Source: Oikopleura dioica
Taxonomy: Eukaryota > Chordata > Appendicularia > Copelata > Oikopleuridae
NCBI GenBank assembly: GCA_907165135.1
Contig: OU015568.1
Coordinates: forward strand, 13,524,501-13,588,500
Reading direction: 5' to 3'
DNA length: 64,000 bases
A model generated the notes under the pieces. That model was not told where the DNA came from. It was given only the letters and a program-made list of their open reading frames with translations, and ran no database searches. Positions 1 through 12,598 of the stretch are shown here, in pieces. Every line of letters begins with the position of its first letter. Positions within the stretch are counted from its first letter, which is position 1. Both the position numbers and the translations under genes were made by a program.

Positions 1-3000
1 GAGTGATAAGGTTTCCATCGATAGCCTGAATGAAGAATTCTTCAGCCTCTCGTGGATCGAAACTGGTTGGAGCGATGAAGATTCGATCGCCAACGTTCCA
101 GCCTGTTGCGTCAGTTGTCCTAATCTCTCTGTATCCAGGTAAGATGAAGTTCTTGAGGTATGTCTTAGTGAAATTCCGGGGGCAACCATGCATTTCCAGA
201 CCACCTAAAACCGCGATAGCCTTAGCTCCAATAACAATAGCAGCCTCTGGAGACCCGACTTCTGTAGACCATTTATCTCCGGTAAGACTAATCTGGACTG
301 AACCATCGCATGGCCATGGGTTCTCAGCTGTTCCAACTTTGAAAGCGGACTGCGACATAAAGTAAGTATTTCTGCCCTCGATACCCTTGGAATACTTCAT
401 GTTCTCGACAGTACCAAACGATCTTCCAATCATATCAGTGAAGTTTCCACCGCCAGTGTTCGTCAAAATTTGTCGAGCTGTAATGGTGAAATCTTTTCCA
501 GCAAGCTGATCAAATTCTAGTGCTCCTTCCACAAAGATAAGATCGACATCGACGTCTGGAATATCGATAAGCATGTGAGTGGATCCCGTAATTGTGACAT
601 TAGATCCCGGTTCTGGGATACCATCTTCCCAACATTCTGGAACAGACCAGCGGCAAGTTGTTTGATCTGGATTGACTGGTGGTGGATCAGTTGGTGGAGG
701 AATACAATTCTCCCAGAAACACTTGTACATTTTCATGTTGAAACTGTTATCGCAGTATTTGTCAGGGGTACCAGAATTTTCAGAACCAGCAATGCAATCA
801 GCTCGATCGAACATCATTGCAAGTCGGCCCTTGTGGGCACCCGGAACAGTAAGTGTATCATTACCGTAGTAATATTTCTTATTTCCGTCGCCGGCTTGAG
901 GAAGGCGATCCATTTCTTCTCCAAGACCAGTTACGTAATCAACTCTCTGGACTTCATGAGAAAGCCAGACTTCCTTCGTCTCTCCGACATCGTACATATT
1001 TGCAGAATAAGAAATATTGTTCACGTGACCTAATCCGACCCAATGGACGTAGTTTTCAACTCCTGTTGGCAACAAAACCATCCATCCACCGCCATGAGTA
1101 GATCGGCATTTCTGGAAATTTCCTCGTTCTTCACCATAGATAGAGGTCATATTCATTTGTGTTCCGGAAAATACTGCAGGCATATTATTTAAACCAAGTC
1201 GATGGAAAGCAGTCGCCGGTGGGCAAATAGAAGAGTCTGCTCCTCGTGAGAATGAAGCATCGGAGGTACATCCTGGATCATAGTTGCTAGCAGAAGCAAC
1301 AACCTTGGCACCGGGTTGTCCAAGCATTCGCTGTGGCCAGCCGTCACCACCACTACCCTCAGAGTTCAATGGTGCGGATAGAGTTCCGTCAGTATCGTGG
1401 AGAATAGTAACATGTCGCCATTTAGCTCGGAATCGATTTGGAGAGTTGTTCCATTGGACTCGTCTAAACTCAGCAGTGAAACCGCAATCTTCGAAATCAG
1501 ACGCGTAACAAGCGTCGATGCCCTTGCACTTGCTGTGATCAAAGTTGAAGAATCGTATTCCATCAACGTCGGTAGAACCAACCATCCATGGGGTCTCAAG
1601 ACCGATGGAAGTACAGTCATTAAGAGATTCGTGGGCGCCTGAGTATCCGATAGAGATACCGTCCTGCATACCGTACGAGAGATCTCCGAAGAGCTCATCT
1701 CTTGACTCCATGAAAGCAAAATTGGAGATAGAGTTGTCAGAGAAAACACCGTTCTTTACTCGGACGCCATTTCCAGCGGAAGCGATTTCAAAACCTCGCT
1801 TGTTATGCCAGCCGACAACGTCCTCAAAGTTGTGCTGTCGATCACCACCCCGGGTTCCTCCACAATCTTCAGCTCTTGGTCGGTATTCCAAGAAAATCCA
1901 AAAGCCGTACTCACCAACACTATGGGCAGTGTTGTTTCTGAATTCAAGAACAGGCTGAGAGTCTGGACATTTGGCATATCCAGAGTCCTGGAACCATTGC
2001 TCACCAGCGTGATGATGGCTGCTTGGTGGATTGATCCAGAATCCAAAGAAGGCAGCACCAGCTGCATGATTATGGCGAACTCGATTGTTCGTATTGGTCA
2101 CCCAGAATGTAGTGGCGGACTGATCAGTATTCAGCATTGAAGAAGATGGTCGCGCGAAGATACCCAAATTGTACTGGATAGTATTGTTTTGTTCCCAACC
2201 GTCTTCAATAAAGAAGTTATGACCCTCACATCGATAAGCAACGTTCCACTCAAAGAGCGCGTCGTGAGTTCCGTGAATAGTCATAGCTCGGTTGAAAGTG
2301 TGGTGAACACCAAGACCTCGGAAGTAAGAGTTAGGCTGATGAAGAGACATGTGGAAATGCAGCGAGTATCTACCAAGGTGGAAACCTTGTCCAGTGTGAG
2401 AGAACTCAACATATTCAACCTTGCCGTAAGTGGGCTTGTGGAACATCAAATGAGCACCAAATTTATCGTTGCCAACTTCATCGTTGAACTTGTTCAAGAA
2501 ACAGTTCTGAATGGAAGTCTGGGCTGAGTCAAATTCGTTTTCGCACTCAGGGAGATCTTCAATCCATTCTTCGTTGTTGTGCCCTCGGAACTTAATATTT
2601 CGAGTGAGAAGACCAACTTCAGCCTTCTGCTCGAGCTTGACTTGTCCATTGGCACCTTCCCAGAAGGATTCGACACCAAGATGCATGTAATTGAGCGTTC
2701 GGTTCAGCGTAATTTCTGTACCATCAGCGCTGATAGCTGCGATCTCGACGTGTTCCGATTGAGTCATTGTCAGTCGAGGGCCAGTTGTAGCAACAACAAT
2801 ATGATCACCAACGTGCCATCCTCCAGCGGCACCTTGTCTGATATCAGCCTCAAGCTTGATAACGTTGTCGCCTGCGTTCGCAGTTTGAGCAAGTTGAGTC
2901 CAGGTAATGACGTCACAACCATGCATATCGACGGTACCGCTTCGAACTGCCATAACCTTAGCACCGTAGATTGGCAATCGAATGCTTCTATGGTGGCCGA

Positions 3001-6000
3001 AGAGAACCATTTCGGCTGTCATTCGGTTTCCATCGTCATCAAGGCAGAATGGATCTTCTTCTGTACCAATTTCAAAATGACCGTCTTTAGTGACAATAAT
3101 GTACTCAGCTTGAAGCTTGATTCCACTCTGTCGGTCCCAAATGAGGGTACCACCGTCGATGAGAAGAACAGCAAGAAGCTCAGTAGATTCGTCAAGAAGA
3201 AGTGTCTGTCCAGTACTAACAACGACGATATCTCCGGCGACTGGCTTGCAAGATCCATCAGTGCATCCCCAAGTGTATGTACTTGAATATCTGTCAATGT
3301 ACCAAAATTGAACAAGAGATTCATCAGCTTGTGCGTTACCCTTGCCCTCGATGTAGACAGTGACAACACCCTTAAAACTACCGAGTGCAGATGCCTGAGT
3401 AGTACAGATAATTTGAGTATCAGTCAAGTCGGTGATAAGACATTCAGGAGTATTCTCATTATTCGGATCGGATGGATTAACAATGGTTACCATAGACGCC
3501 AAATCATTAGAACCAGAGAAACCAGTACCAGAGATATTCAACTCAGTTCCACCAGCTGTACCTCCCTTTGTTTTAGAGATAGCAGTGACAGTTGGAGTCT
3601 GATCCGCAGAGAAATTGAAATTGAAGGTATTTCGTCCCTTGCGTCCCCGGACCATTTCGTTAACAGTGACAGAGCAAGTAGTTGTACCTTCGTCTGGCTT
3701 TGGAACATCGCAGATAATCAATCCAGCCTTGAGAGCTGTCTGATCAAAGTTTGTGCAAGGTTTTCCACAAACAAGTACTTCAATATTGTTAGATAGGCCG
3801 GAACCAATAACGGTCAGTCTAGTTCCACCACCAAGTGATCCAGATGTTGGCTGAATATCAACAACTTCAAAGTCGAAGTTGAAGGCTTGGTTGACGTTAT
3901 CAAGGGCTCGGCCAACCTGATCTACGACAACAGTCAGAGCTTGAGTACCCGCGGCGGCAAATGGAAGGTCGGCGACGATTTCTGTAGCTGAGCAAGCATT
4001 GACAACAGCGTCAGCTTCGCCAATCTTAACGGTCAAATGAGCACAACCAAGAGATCGGGCTCCAGCTGTCATCTCTTCGTAGAATCCAAGTTGTGGAAGT
4101 GGCTTCTTCTTCTTTTTCTTCTTTCGGATGTAATCAAGGAGAGATTTTTCATTTTCGGACGTCTTTTGCTGACTTCTGCTACCGATAACACTCTCGTCAG
4201 CATTAACAAATCCAGAACCAGTAATCGTGATTGTGTCCATACCGGCATATGATGCTTTCGATGGAGTAAGAGTGTCAATTTGTGGGGTGGCAGCCACGCT
4301 GTAGACAACTTCATAAGCAGAAGCATAAACAAATTGTCCGCCATTTACAGCAAAGCCGAGTTTAGCAGACGAGTCAGCTGCAACGACGCTAGCAGGGACA
4401 ACAAAAGTGGCCTGGTACGTTCCAGCTGCAAATTCAAGTCCACAGCCGTCAAGGCAAAGTTCGTTCTGTCCTTCCATAATGCTGATCTGGAGGTCTTCTG
4501 GAATTTCGTCAGAGAAGACAACGGTCGCAGTTGAACCACCATATATCGAATAACCGCTTGTGAGACAGTTGACATCCTGATAGCACGCATCAAAAGATGC
4601 TACTGGAAGAGATCGTTCAAGTGCAGCAGCGACGGCAGTATCATCAACAGATACGATAGTTCCGTGTTGGTAGTAAGAAACTAGAGAAAACTGAACAGCG
4701 CCCGGAGCGTAATCTGCGGCGGTAAAAGTGAGGATGAATGTGTTGTCAATTTTATTGAAAGCCACGTCTGAGAGGGCAATTGTAGATTCTCCTTGTTTCA
4801 AGTCAATATCAAAATCCCCAGATGAAAATCCCATCTCGAGAAGTGCGCAATTGAGAGTGCACGAAAACTGGATAGAAGCCATGCCAGTTTCGGTTGCGAA
4901 ATCAACATTTGCAGCATCGACGGAAATGCTGACTTCGTCATTGGTGACAAATTCATATCCAGAAGAAAGAGTGTAAGACGTAGCTTGGCCAGTGCAGGCA
5001 CTGAGCTCCCAGGTGAGCTCAAGTTCTCGGCTATCGCCATTGCTCGATGGATTTGCAACGCACTCGATAGTGCAGTCAGTGGCGTCGTTACAGTCAACAC
5101 TGATGACTTCACAAATATTAGCAGTGACAGCGATTGTTCTGCTGGAAACGAATCCTGATCCTTTGACGACAATTTTCGATCCTCCCTTAGGGGACAAAAA
5201 TCGGTTTTGACTCATATCATCAAGATTCACAGTGTTGATACTGGGCTCAAGTGTGATCTTAGTTGCCGTTGTTTTGAAAGCAGCACCTCTACCAGCTTGG
5301 ACAACGTTGAATTCAACGCTGGAACCAATTGGGTGAGGAAGACTATGAGCGACTTCAATGTCAAGATTATCTACATTTGTACCGACAACAGTGTAGCTGA
5401 GTTGATCTACGCACGATGGGCTTGTCTGGACAACTTCGTAGTTGTTAGCACACTCACCCGCAACAACTGGACTGTAATCCACAGAAATAGTTGTGTCTGT
5501 CTGGACAATGCTCGTCAAAGTTGGAGCCCAACCAGGACATAGAACGAAAGAGAGCTTGGTTGCCTCTGATGTGTCAATGAGAGTAACATCAGCAGCACCA
5601 TTGATTGGATCAACATAAGGAGTCGGATCACATCTGATCATTCGTTCTTGATTTGCCTTATCTTGCTGGTTCTGGAGTTTCTTGAATTTCTTACGATCTT
5701 TCTTACGCTGAGTCAAACCAGTGGTTGCTTCTTGTCCAGCAAGAGTGACGGTGACAGGAAGAACGAGCTTTTTGGGTGGAAGAACTGTGATAGTTCCTCG
5801 GAATTCAGCAGTTCCAGCAAAGCCATCGACGAATCCAGACGAGTACGAATAAGTTCCTGGGGCCATACTTGCAAAAAGGCTCACGAGCCCGAGATTACTC
5901 TGGACGGCTTCAGTTGAGAAACCCCCAGGAACATCAAAGCCTGTTGCGGCGTCAATTTCACGCATTTGGAAAGTAGGAACAGTTCCGTCAGCCAGAGAGA

Positions 6001-9000
6001 ATCCCCAGAGCCAAGTGATTTTAGCATACTGGTGAACTTCGATGTTTTGTGGGCTCCAAGAAGCAGTATCGAGCTCAAGAGTAACATCATATGCATCTAG
6101 ATAAGATGGCATGACACATTCGAACTCAGTAATGCCAACAGACTCAACAATACAGTCTTTGACCCCGAGCTTTACAGCAAGGTTATCAACAGTGGCACCT
6201 GCTAGACCACCAGCAGCGACTGTAATCTTGAGGTTTCCAAGGCCTGCAGGTGAAGCATTATCATTGTCCCATTCAGAAGAAGCAGATTCAAGAGCGAATC
6301 TGTAAGTTGCTGGAATAGCTTCTGTCAAACCAAAGATATCTGATCGAAGTTGAATATTGTAAATTCCAGCTGCCTTGACAGGAGTGATGAAGTCGTAGAA
6401 TTCGCCCACGGCAACAGTATCGATAATCTCGATGTCGTTTTCCTCGCTACCAGAGATGATGGCGACAAAATCAGTTCCTACATCATTTGTTCCTCCGATA
6501 AAAACAGACATTGTTTGTCCTCCAGCAACGGAAAGGATTCCAATGATTCCACTATTATCAGAAAGGGTTGCTGGAGCGGCATACATATAGCCGGTGCTTT
6601 CAAAGTTGTATGGCTCACTACCCCAACTGTTGATAGTGAAGGTTACTGGGTTAGCACCAGCGACAGATCGAATTATAACAGAAGTGCCGATCGTATCGAT
6701 AACCTCGCACGCAACACCGTTCATTTCTACAGAGTCGAGACCGCCAAGACCAACGCCGTCAATAGTGATGAGCTGTCCGCCAAGCTCAGATCCTCCGACA
6801 GGGAGAACAGAGGTGACTTCTGGGTTAACAACAAGGGATGTTGCTGTTCTGACTTTTCCGAAAGTAGTGCTACTTACATAGAGGGGAACATTTCCGCCAG
6901 GAAGAGAGAGGTCAGAAATGTCGCAAGTCGCAGACGAAGTGACAACAGATGAGAGAGTACATTTAACATGGCCGATGAAGATTTCCAAATTTGCGGTGTC
7001 GAGGTTTTCACCAGAAAGGATGAAAGTGGTAGCGCCATTGAAGGTAGCTGGGTTGATTGAAGAGATAGTTGGTGCATCAGCTGGATCAGCATATACAAAG
7101 TCGCAGCCAGTTCCTTCACAACTGTAAGGAATGCTCAGTTCGGTGTTGAATGCGCTCAACTTAGGAGTCTTTGTTCGCTGTCGGAAGTAGTTTCCAGGAA
7201 TAGACTGGAAGAAAATACCTCCATCTCGATGATCAGTGACAGTAGGAACGAGCTCAGGTCGGGAGAGACCTGTGTTAACAGCAACCGGAGTAGGGATGTC
7301 ATCACAACCATTGAATCGGAAGTCGTATTTGAAACCAGTGTTGCAATCTCCACTCTTTTTGATCCAAGAGAAAGTCTGACCGAATGCGCTTGAGAAGATG
7401 TTCTTGAAACCATTCGCATCAAGTGTGACATCAAATTCAGCCTTGCCAAGTGGTCCATAGTCTAGCTCGTAGTATCCGGTGACACCGGGACTAACTTTTT
7501 TATTCTCGTAAACTGTCACGGTAGTTACTCCATTGACAGTGTAGACTGTAGCGGGAACGGTGAGTCCATCAACGTTGACGACAGACGTAGACGAAGATGT
7601 AACTTCAAGACCGGCAAGAGAGACAATTTCGAAGTCGTTGAATTCATAACCACAGTTAGACTCAATCATTTCAACATTGAAGACACCATCGGTTTTAGAT
7701 TCCTTACGGAGTTGAGTGATCCAAATATTGGGATTGATAGCTTCTTCTCGACTTGTGACGGAGAAACTGTTGTCATTTCCAACTTTGAAGAAATCAACTT
7801 TGAACCACGAGTCACCTCGCAGCTCAACAGCGTGAAGTCGAATGTCAGGATTGATTTTGTTCATCAAATCTTCATCGTTGAGCTTTGTGTAGACGGATGT
7901 ATATATTTCCTGGCAGAAAAATGTCCAATCAACGCCATTTGGAGGCGCCATATCGTAGTCAAAAGTAAATGATCGTCTTGGGTCTTGTTCAGAAAGTGCA
8001 ATTTCAGGATCGAATAATCTCTCAGATTTGACGTTAGAGAGGTGGAGTCGAATTACACCTTGAGTTGAAGCTTTGTAAGCCATGCAGATGTCAGTTGCGT
8101 CACGCTGTAGATTCAAATCCTTGTTGTTCATGATTTGCCATCCGTTTCTCCAGTTGTACATAAAACCGCCCTCAAAAGCAGGACCGTGTGCTGAAGAATC
8201 TCCGTCAACTTCGTAAACTGGGTCAAAAGAACCGCTGGTCTCAATATGAGAGTCAAGAAGATCCTGAACAGAGCTTCGATAGGCACTTGCAGAGCTATCT
8301 CCCTTCATTGCTTTACGAGAAACTTTGCAGATTCCAGCGTCATTGCACCACTGAAGATTGAACTCCGTAGTTGAATCACCCTCAACTTTGACAGCGATGT
8401 TTTCTCGTTGTTCGTGTGAGATGAGTCGGATATCTTGTCGCTCGTCCATGCACGAACCGAAATCGCCTTTAGGATAAGGAATGTCGCCAGCAGTTTCTTC
8501 AAGATTGTAAGCCTCATTTGTTCCATGATAGACGAAACCGGCGAAGAAATATCCACCAGATCCGTGGTTAGAGTAAATGATTTCAATCGGATATTTTTCT
8601 CCTGCAGTGAGCTCAATTTTTTTCGACTTCTTGTAATTGCCATTGTTGTAGTCAGTACCAGCACAGCAGCTGCCTCTGAAAAGTTCTTCCATATTGCTGT
8701 GGTCTGAACCACAAGATGATGATCCCTCGGCAACTCCATCGAAGTAGATAGTGATTTTATCGTCAGCGGAGCCAGTGAATGTGAACCATCCCGAAAATGG
8801 CGGGACGAAGTAACCAGTGAATCGATGTGTGCTTTGCGACAAAGTCATTCCAGAGAACATAGATTTGCCATCAACGTATGATTGCATCGAGCTTTCGATA
8901 ACGTACTGTTTGATATCTGTGACGGAAGTTTCCCAGTTTCTCCAGCTATTGTCGCCCGGATTCATAGCGGAATTGGTCCATTCTGCGGTCAATCCTCGAG

Positions 9001-10720
9001 CACCTGGGAACCAAGAACCCATGCTTGCGCAGCTATCAACAGATGGTGTGGTGCAAACAAACTCGCCAGTCTCGTCGTTGAACGAGTTGAACGCGCATTC
9101 TTGATTACCAAGATTAACTTTTGTCGTGTTGCTCAATCCGTCTCCCTGGACTGTTATCAGTTGTCCACCGCCAGCACCACCAGATGCAGGCGTAACGGAA
9201 TTAATACCTCCATGTATCGTAAAGTCAAAAAGCTTATAGTCTGGGCTTGGACCCATGAAATAACCAGCCGTTCTGACACCTCCTCGGCCCTGGTCATATG
9301 TCACCGTTCGGAATCGTTGGTTACCGATAGCAGCATTAGGGTTTTTCGTACCAATATTACAGACAGCAACAGAGTCAGTGGCATAGGACTTGTGGAGCTC
9401 ATCAGTATCGGGATCTCTCCATGCGTAATCGCAGTTGGCGTATGAGTAGCCATATTCGTTGTTGAGAAGAGCAGGACCTCGAAGTCGGTTGCCTGATTCA
9501 ACTTCCTCACCATATCGACCAGTGTAAAGTTGGCCATTGATCTGAACACCCTTGTCGCAGAAATACCGAACTTCGTAGTCCAAGCAGTTGAATTGAGATT
9601 CTTCTGAGCTGTGCTGATCCTCGCCGACGCACTGGAAACCAACGTAAGGGTTGTAGTGCCGGAAAACTTGATCTGTCTTTTGAGCAAGCTCGCCAGTATC
9701 AACACGTCTAGCCTGGATACCTATCGGGCTCTGGCACATATCTCCCTCTCCAAGAAGAAAATCCTGGAAATATCGGTTGCCTGCCCACTCATCGTCGTTT
9801 ACACCAGACGAGAGGGATCGCCAACTGGTCCAGTATGAGCTTCGGAAAGGATTCATGGCATTAACAGACATCCAGTTTACGATGGGTGTTCTGTCGTTGT
9901 ATCGTCGCAAAAGCTTCGTACCGACTTTCTCGTAAGCGCCATTACTCAAATAATAGAGTTCAACGTCGGTATCAGCGGCTTCTCGTCCTTCCCACTCGGG
10001 AACCTCGACTTCCATCAAGTTGTCTCGGTGTTTGTGCTCAATGAGAATACCTTCTTTAACCTCTTGTCCATTTCTAGGGATGAAGATGACTTTGTACCCA
10101 GTTCCACCCTCGTCGCCTTCAAAACTGTACGCAGCATTCGTGCCGAAACCACTTCCTTGGATGCTCAAGATGCCACCACCATGAACGGAAACTCGATCGG
10201 GATTGATTGAGTTGAAGACGGGGCCACTATTTCGGCTGATTTTTGAGTAATCAGTGTCTTCGTAGCTTCCAGCGATGAGGAGACAGTTTTCTTCATCTCT
10301 ACAGATATCTCGTCCCTGAGCAACGTAGTACGAGCCCTCCGGAAGATAAGCATAGCAAGTGATTTCCGTCTTGAATCGCTCAGGAGCATCAATAGTGTGT
10401 GTCATGCCTCTCTGAACAGCCCATGCTCGCTCTCGCTTGGTTGGAAGAATCAAACCAGCCGGTTGAATCAAGCCTCCTTCATAGTGGCATGGGATGAAGC
10501 GTTCGGAATCTGCGTCAACAGGAACGAGGTTGAACGAGGAAGATCCTCCTTTGAAGTTTCCTTGGATTTTGATCTCATATTTATTTGCCTTCTCAGAGAC
10601 GAATTCTGCATTGTCTATAGCCGCCCTAGGAAATTTTTAAATTTTCTCTTCTCTATAGATCTCTTTTTACCTCGATAAGGCGAGCAACCGAAAAGCCAAA
10701 AAGGGAGACAACGTCCCCAT
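1..10720 (-). CDS. PKHD1L1: Fibrocystin-L/PKHD1L1-like giant receptor (partial, 3' end beyond window)
   Basis: Model: complement(join(<1..10625,10671..10720)). Exon 1 encodes a signal peptide (MGTLSPFLAFRLLALS); a 45-nt GT-AG intron follows, then one uninterrupted frame to the window edge, at least 3558 residues in all. An in-frame stop just upstream of the acceptor fixes the exon start. Domains in order: an IPT/TIG domain near residue 160; a PA14-type domain near 600-740; many IPT/TIG repeats (NGxxL, GxGF and GxxC motifs); a first G8 domain from about 2466; parallel beta-helix (PbH1) repeats at about 2660-3060; a second G8 domain from about 3340. This order matches fibrocystin-L/polyductin, type I membrane proteins of cilia and stereocilia coats. 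The membrane segment would lie outside the window. Two Lys-rich linkers lie at 4088-4130 and 5640-5720. PKHD1 versus PKHD1L1 cannot be settled here. Confidence 0.93.
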
Positions 10721-11097
10721 AATGGCCAAGGAAAGACTACGGTCTCAGAATGGACTCGCGCTTTTATTGAGCAGATAAGATAACCCCAGGTGAGCAGCTT
10801 GTTTTACATTTAATTTTTGGAAAACGCATCTGACTTCGACGCATGTAACAACCGGCCCTGGCGACTCTTCGAATCTTCGAGCAACCATAATTTGATGATA
10901 ATTTATCATTCGTTAATAATGGATATTTCAGGGTTCGAAAAATTTATTTTTTCCCCAACCTACTACAAGTAGACCCGCCAGAAAAAAATCACACTTCAAG
11001 TTGTAGGAAGGCGCGCCGTACCAATTTCATCTTTTACCATCATTCATACTTGCTGGGGGAAAGCACAGGAACGGGATTCGGAAGGAATTTAATTCAA
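10721..11097. promoter_or_regulatory. Divergent intergenic region between the PKHD1L1-like gene and the 11.1-kb gene
   Basis: The 377 bases between two divergent start codons must hold both 5' ends. There are AT-rich stretches around 10890-10940 and a GC-rich patch near 11005-11020. I see no coding frame, RNA gene or convincing TATA box here. Confidence 0.4.
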
Positions 11098-12171
11098 ATG
11101 TCAAAAAAGATGAACGTCAAAACAAGTATCCTCATAAACGCGATGTTCTTCGTTTTATTATCAGAAAAGACTCTTCCCCTTGCTATGGATATCGAAGAAA
11201 TAATAGAGGCTACTAAAATTAGAAGTCAGCCACAAGTTCAGGTAACTTCAATAAATTCCACTTTTGTATTTTTTCGCTTGACAAACAAGTTCATTATCGA
11301 ATTAAAGTGTTTGGATTGCAACTGTATTGGCGTTCTAAAGCAGAAAAACGGAAAAGTCTACCTGTCATCAGAGGATACAAGTTTACCGGTTGACGTCCAA
11401 CAAAGTTATTCAAAAAAGAGTGTACCATGGAAGAAAAGGTTCACGCACAAAGTGAGTTTGGCCAAACATGGATTTTCGACAGACCAACAAATGCGATCAT
11501 ATCTTTCAATCGGTTCTATTTTTTGGATTACAGTCATGGTTGTTGGTAAGTTATTTCCTGTTATCGACTGTTTTCTATAAATATTTTCAGCAAATTGGTA
11601 CTCTTTGAAAGAATCACGAGCCGTGACAACCTTTTTGACATTCACGTGCAATCGAAATTATAAAAAATGCCTTCGAATTGAAACGATGGACTACTGCGGA
11701 CATTTGATGAAGCAATGTTTTGTTACTGAAGAATTCAATCTTCCAGAACCTATTTCTAAAATTCAAGCGGAAGAAAAAGAAGTCATTTTTTTCTCCGAAG
11801 ATGAAAACAAGGTTAATCTCCGCCGCTGCCAGAAGAACCAGTTTTACGATAAAAAAATCTGTCGCCATCTTTGTTCTAACACCCTCGTATTGGAGACAAC
11901 AAGGAGAGACCCGATTTCACCCTGTGAGTCAATTTGCTTCCAGCTGACTAGATCTTTTGATTCTGCTGGAGAAGTGTGCCCGACACAGAAATACTGTTTA
12001 AATGGATGTCCCTGCCCTTATTACGAATGCGAAAAATTCGAAAAGCGCCAGAAAATGGTCCCCGCCTTCGATTTACAGAAGAGTTCGAAGGAGACCAGAA
12101 TATCAGATGTAATTCAGTCAAACGGATATGTTAAGATTCTTGTTGGTCGATGGGAAGAGCGAAATGTATAA
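11098..12171 (+). CDS. Unrecognised cysteine-rich secreted or membrane protein
   Basis: Model: join(11098..11545,11591..12171), 342 residues, with one 45-nt GT-AG intron that closes in phase. I chose the ATG at 11098 because the following residues contain a signal-peptide-like core (ILINAMFFVLL). An upstream TTG frame is not needed. A second hydrophobic stretch (IFWITVMVVANW) spans the intron and could be a membrane segment. The C-terminal half is cysteine-rich and ends with a compact motif, NGCPCPYYECEKFEKRQ. A similar motif occurs in the small secreted protein at 30.1-30.6 kb, so the two may share a domain. I recognise no family. An AATAAA follows at about 12270. The gene ends tail to tail with the cytochrome c gene. 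Confidence 0.7.
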
Positions 12172-12202
12172 AAAGTTTATTTCTCTTCAGGAATACATGT
12201 CT

Positions 12203-12598
12203 TCAAAAAAGCAATGAGATTTTTCTATCTCTTCTTTTCTTTAGCCCAGCAAAGTTCATCTTCGTTCCTGAATAAAGAATCGGGCTTTATGAAGGAGCCA
12301 CATTTATCTGACCTGGAATGTATTTCTTCGGATCAGTGATATACTCATCAAAAGTCTCTTCTGTCCAGGTCACCTTTGCTCCCTTATTAGCATCGGAATA
12401 CTTGAAGTCGGGTACTGTTCCTGATTGTCGCCCGAAAAGACCAGCTTTTATAAGTTCGAAAAATATACTAACTTTGGTTATTTCCGATTCATTTCGAACA
12501 TCTCCTAACGATGGGCCCTGGTTATTCTTTCCTGGCTCATATGAGTGACATTGCTTGCATTTTTGAATAAAAAGCTTCTTCCCTTTTTTCTCGCTCAT
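12203..12598 (-). CDS. CYCS: Cytochrome c, C-terminus out of frame
   Basis: Model: complement(join(12203..12267,12313..12444,12505..12598)). Mitochondrial electron carrier between complexes III and IV. Visible features: the CKQCH haem-attachment motif, the GLFGRQSG loop, KKYIPGTKM with the Met haem ligand, and NFAG. The 45-nt intron 12268-12312 is clear because it restores PGTKMNFAG. Between GPSL and GLFGR the frame stays open with 20 extra residues. Removing 12445-12504 as a GA-AG intron gives the family-typical GPSLAGLFGR. After residues GLKKRRDRK the frame hits a stop at 12203. The next frame, however, reads NLIAFLKTCIPEEK and then a stop at 12177-12179, which is the expected C-terminal helix. 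A one-base loss in the A5 run at about 12218-12222 would explain this. The start at 12598 gives the usual MxxxKGKK beginning. Confidence 0.85.

Noticed and set aside
30-10392. Dozens of 60-235-residue frames on both strands in the first 10.4 kb
   Set aside because: They are antisense or frame-shifted shadows of the single long minus-strand fibrocystin-L-type frame, whose own translation carries all the domain motifs.
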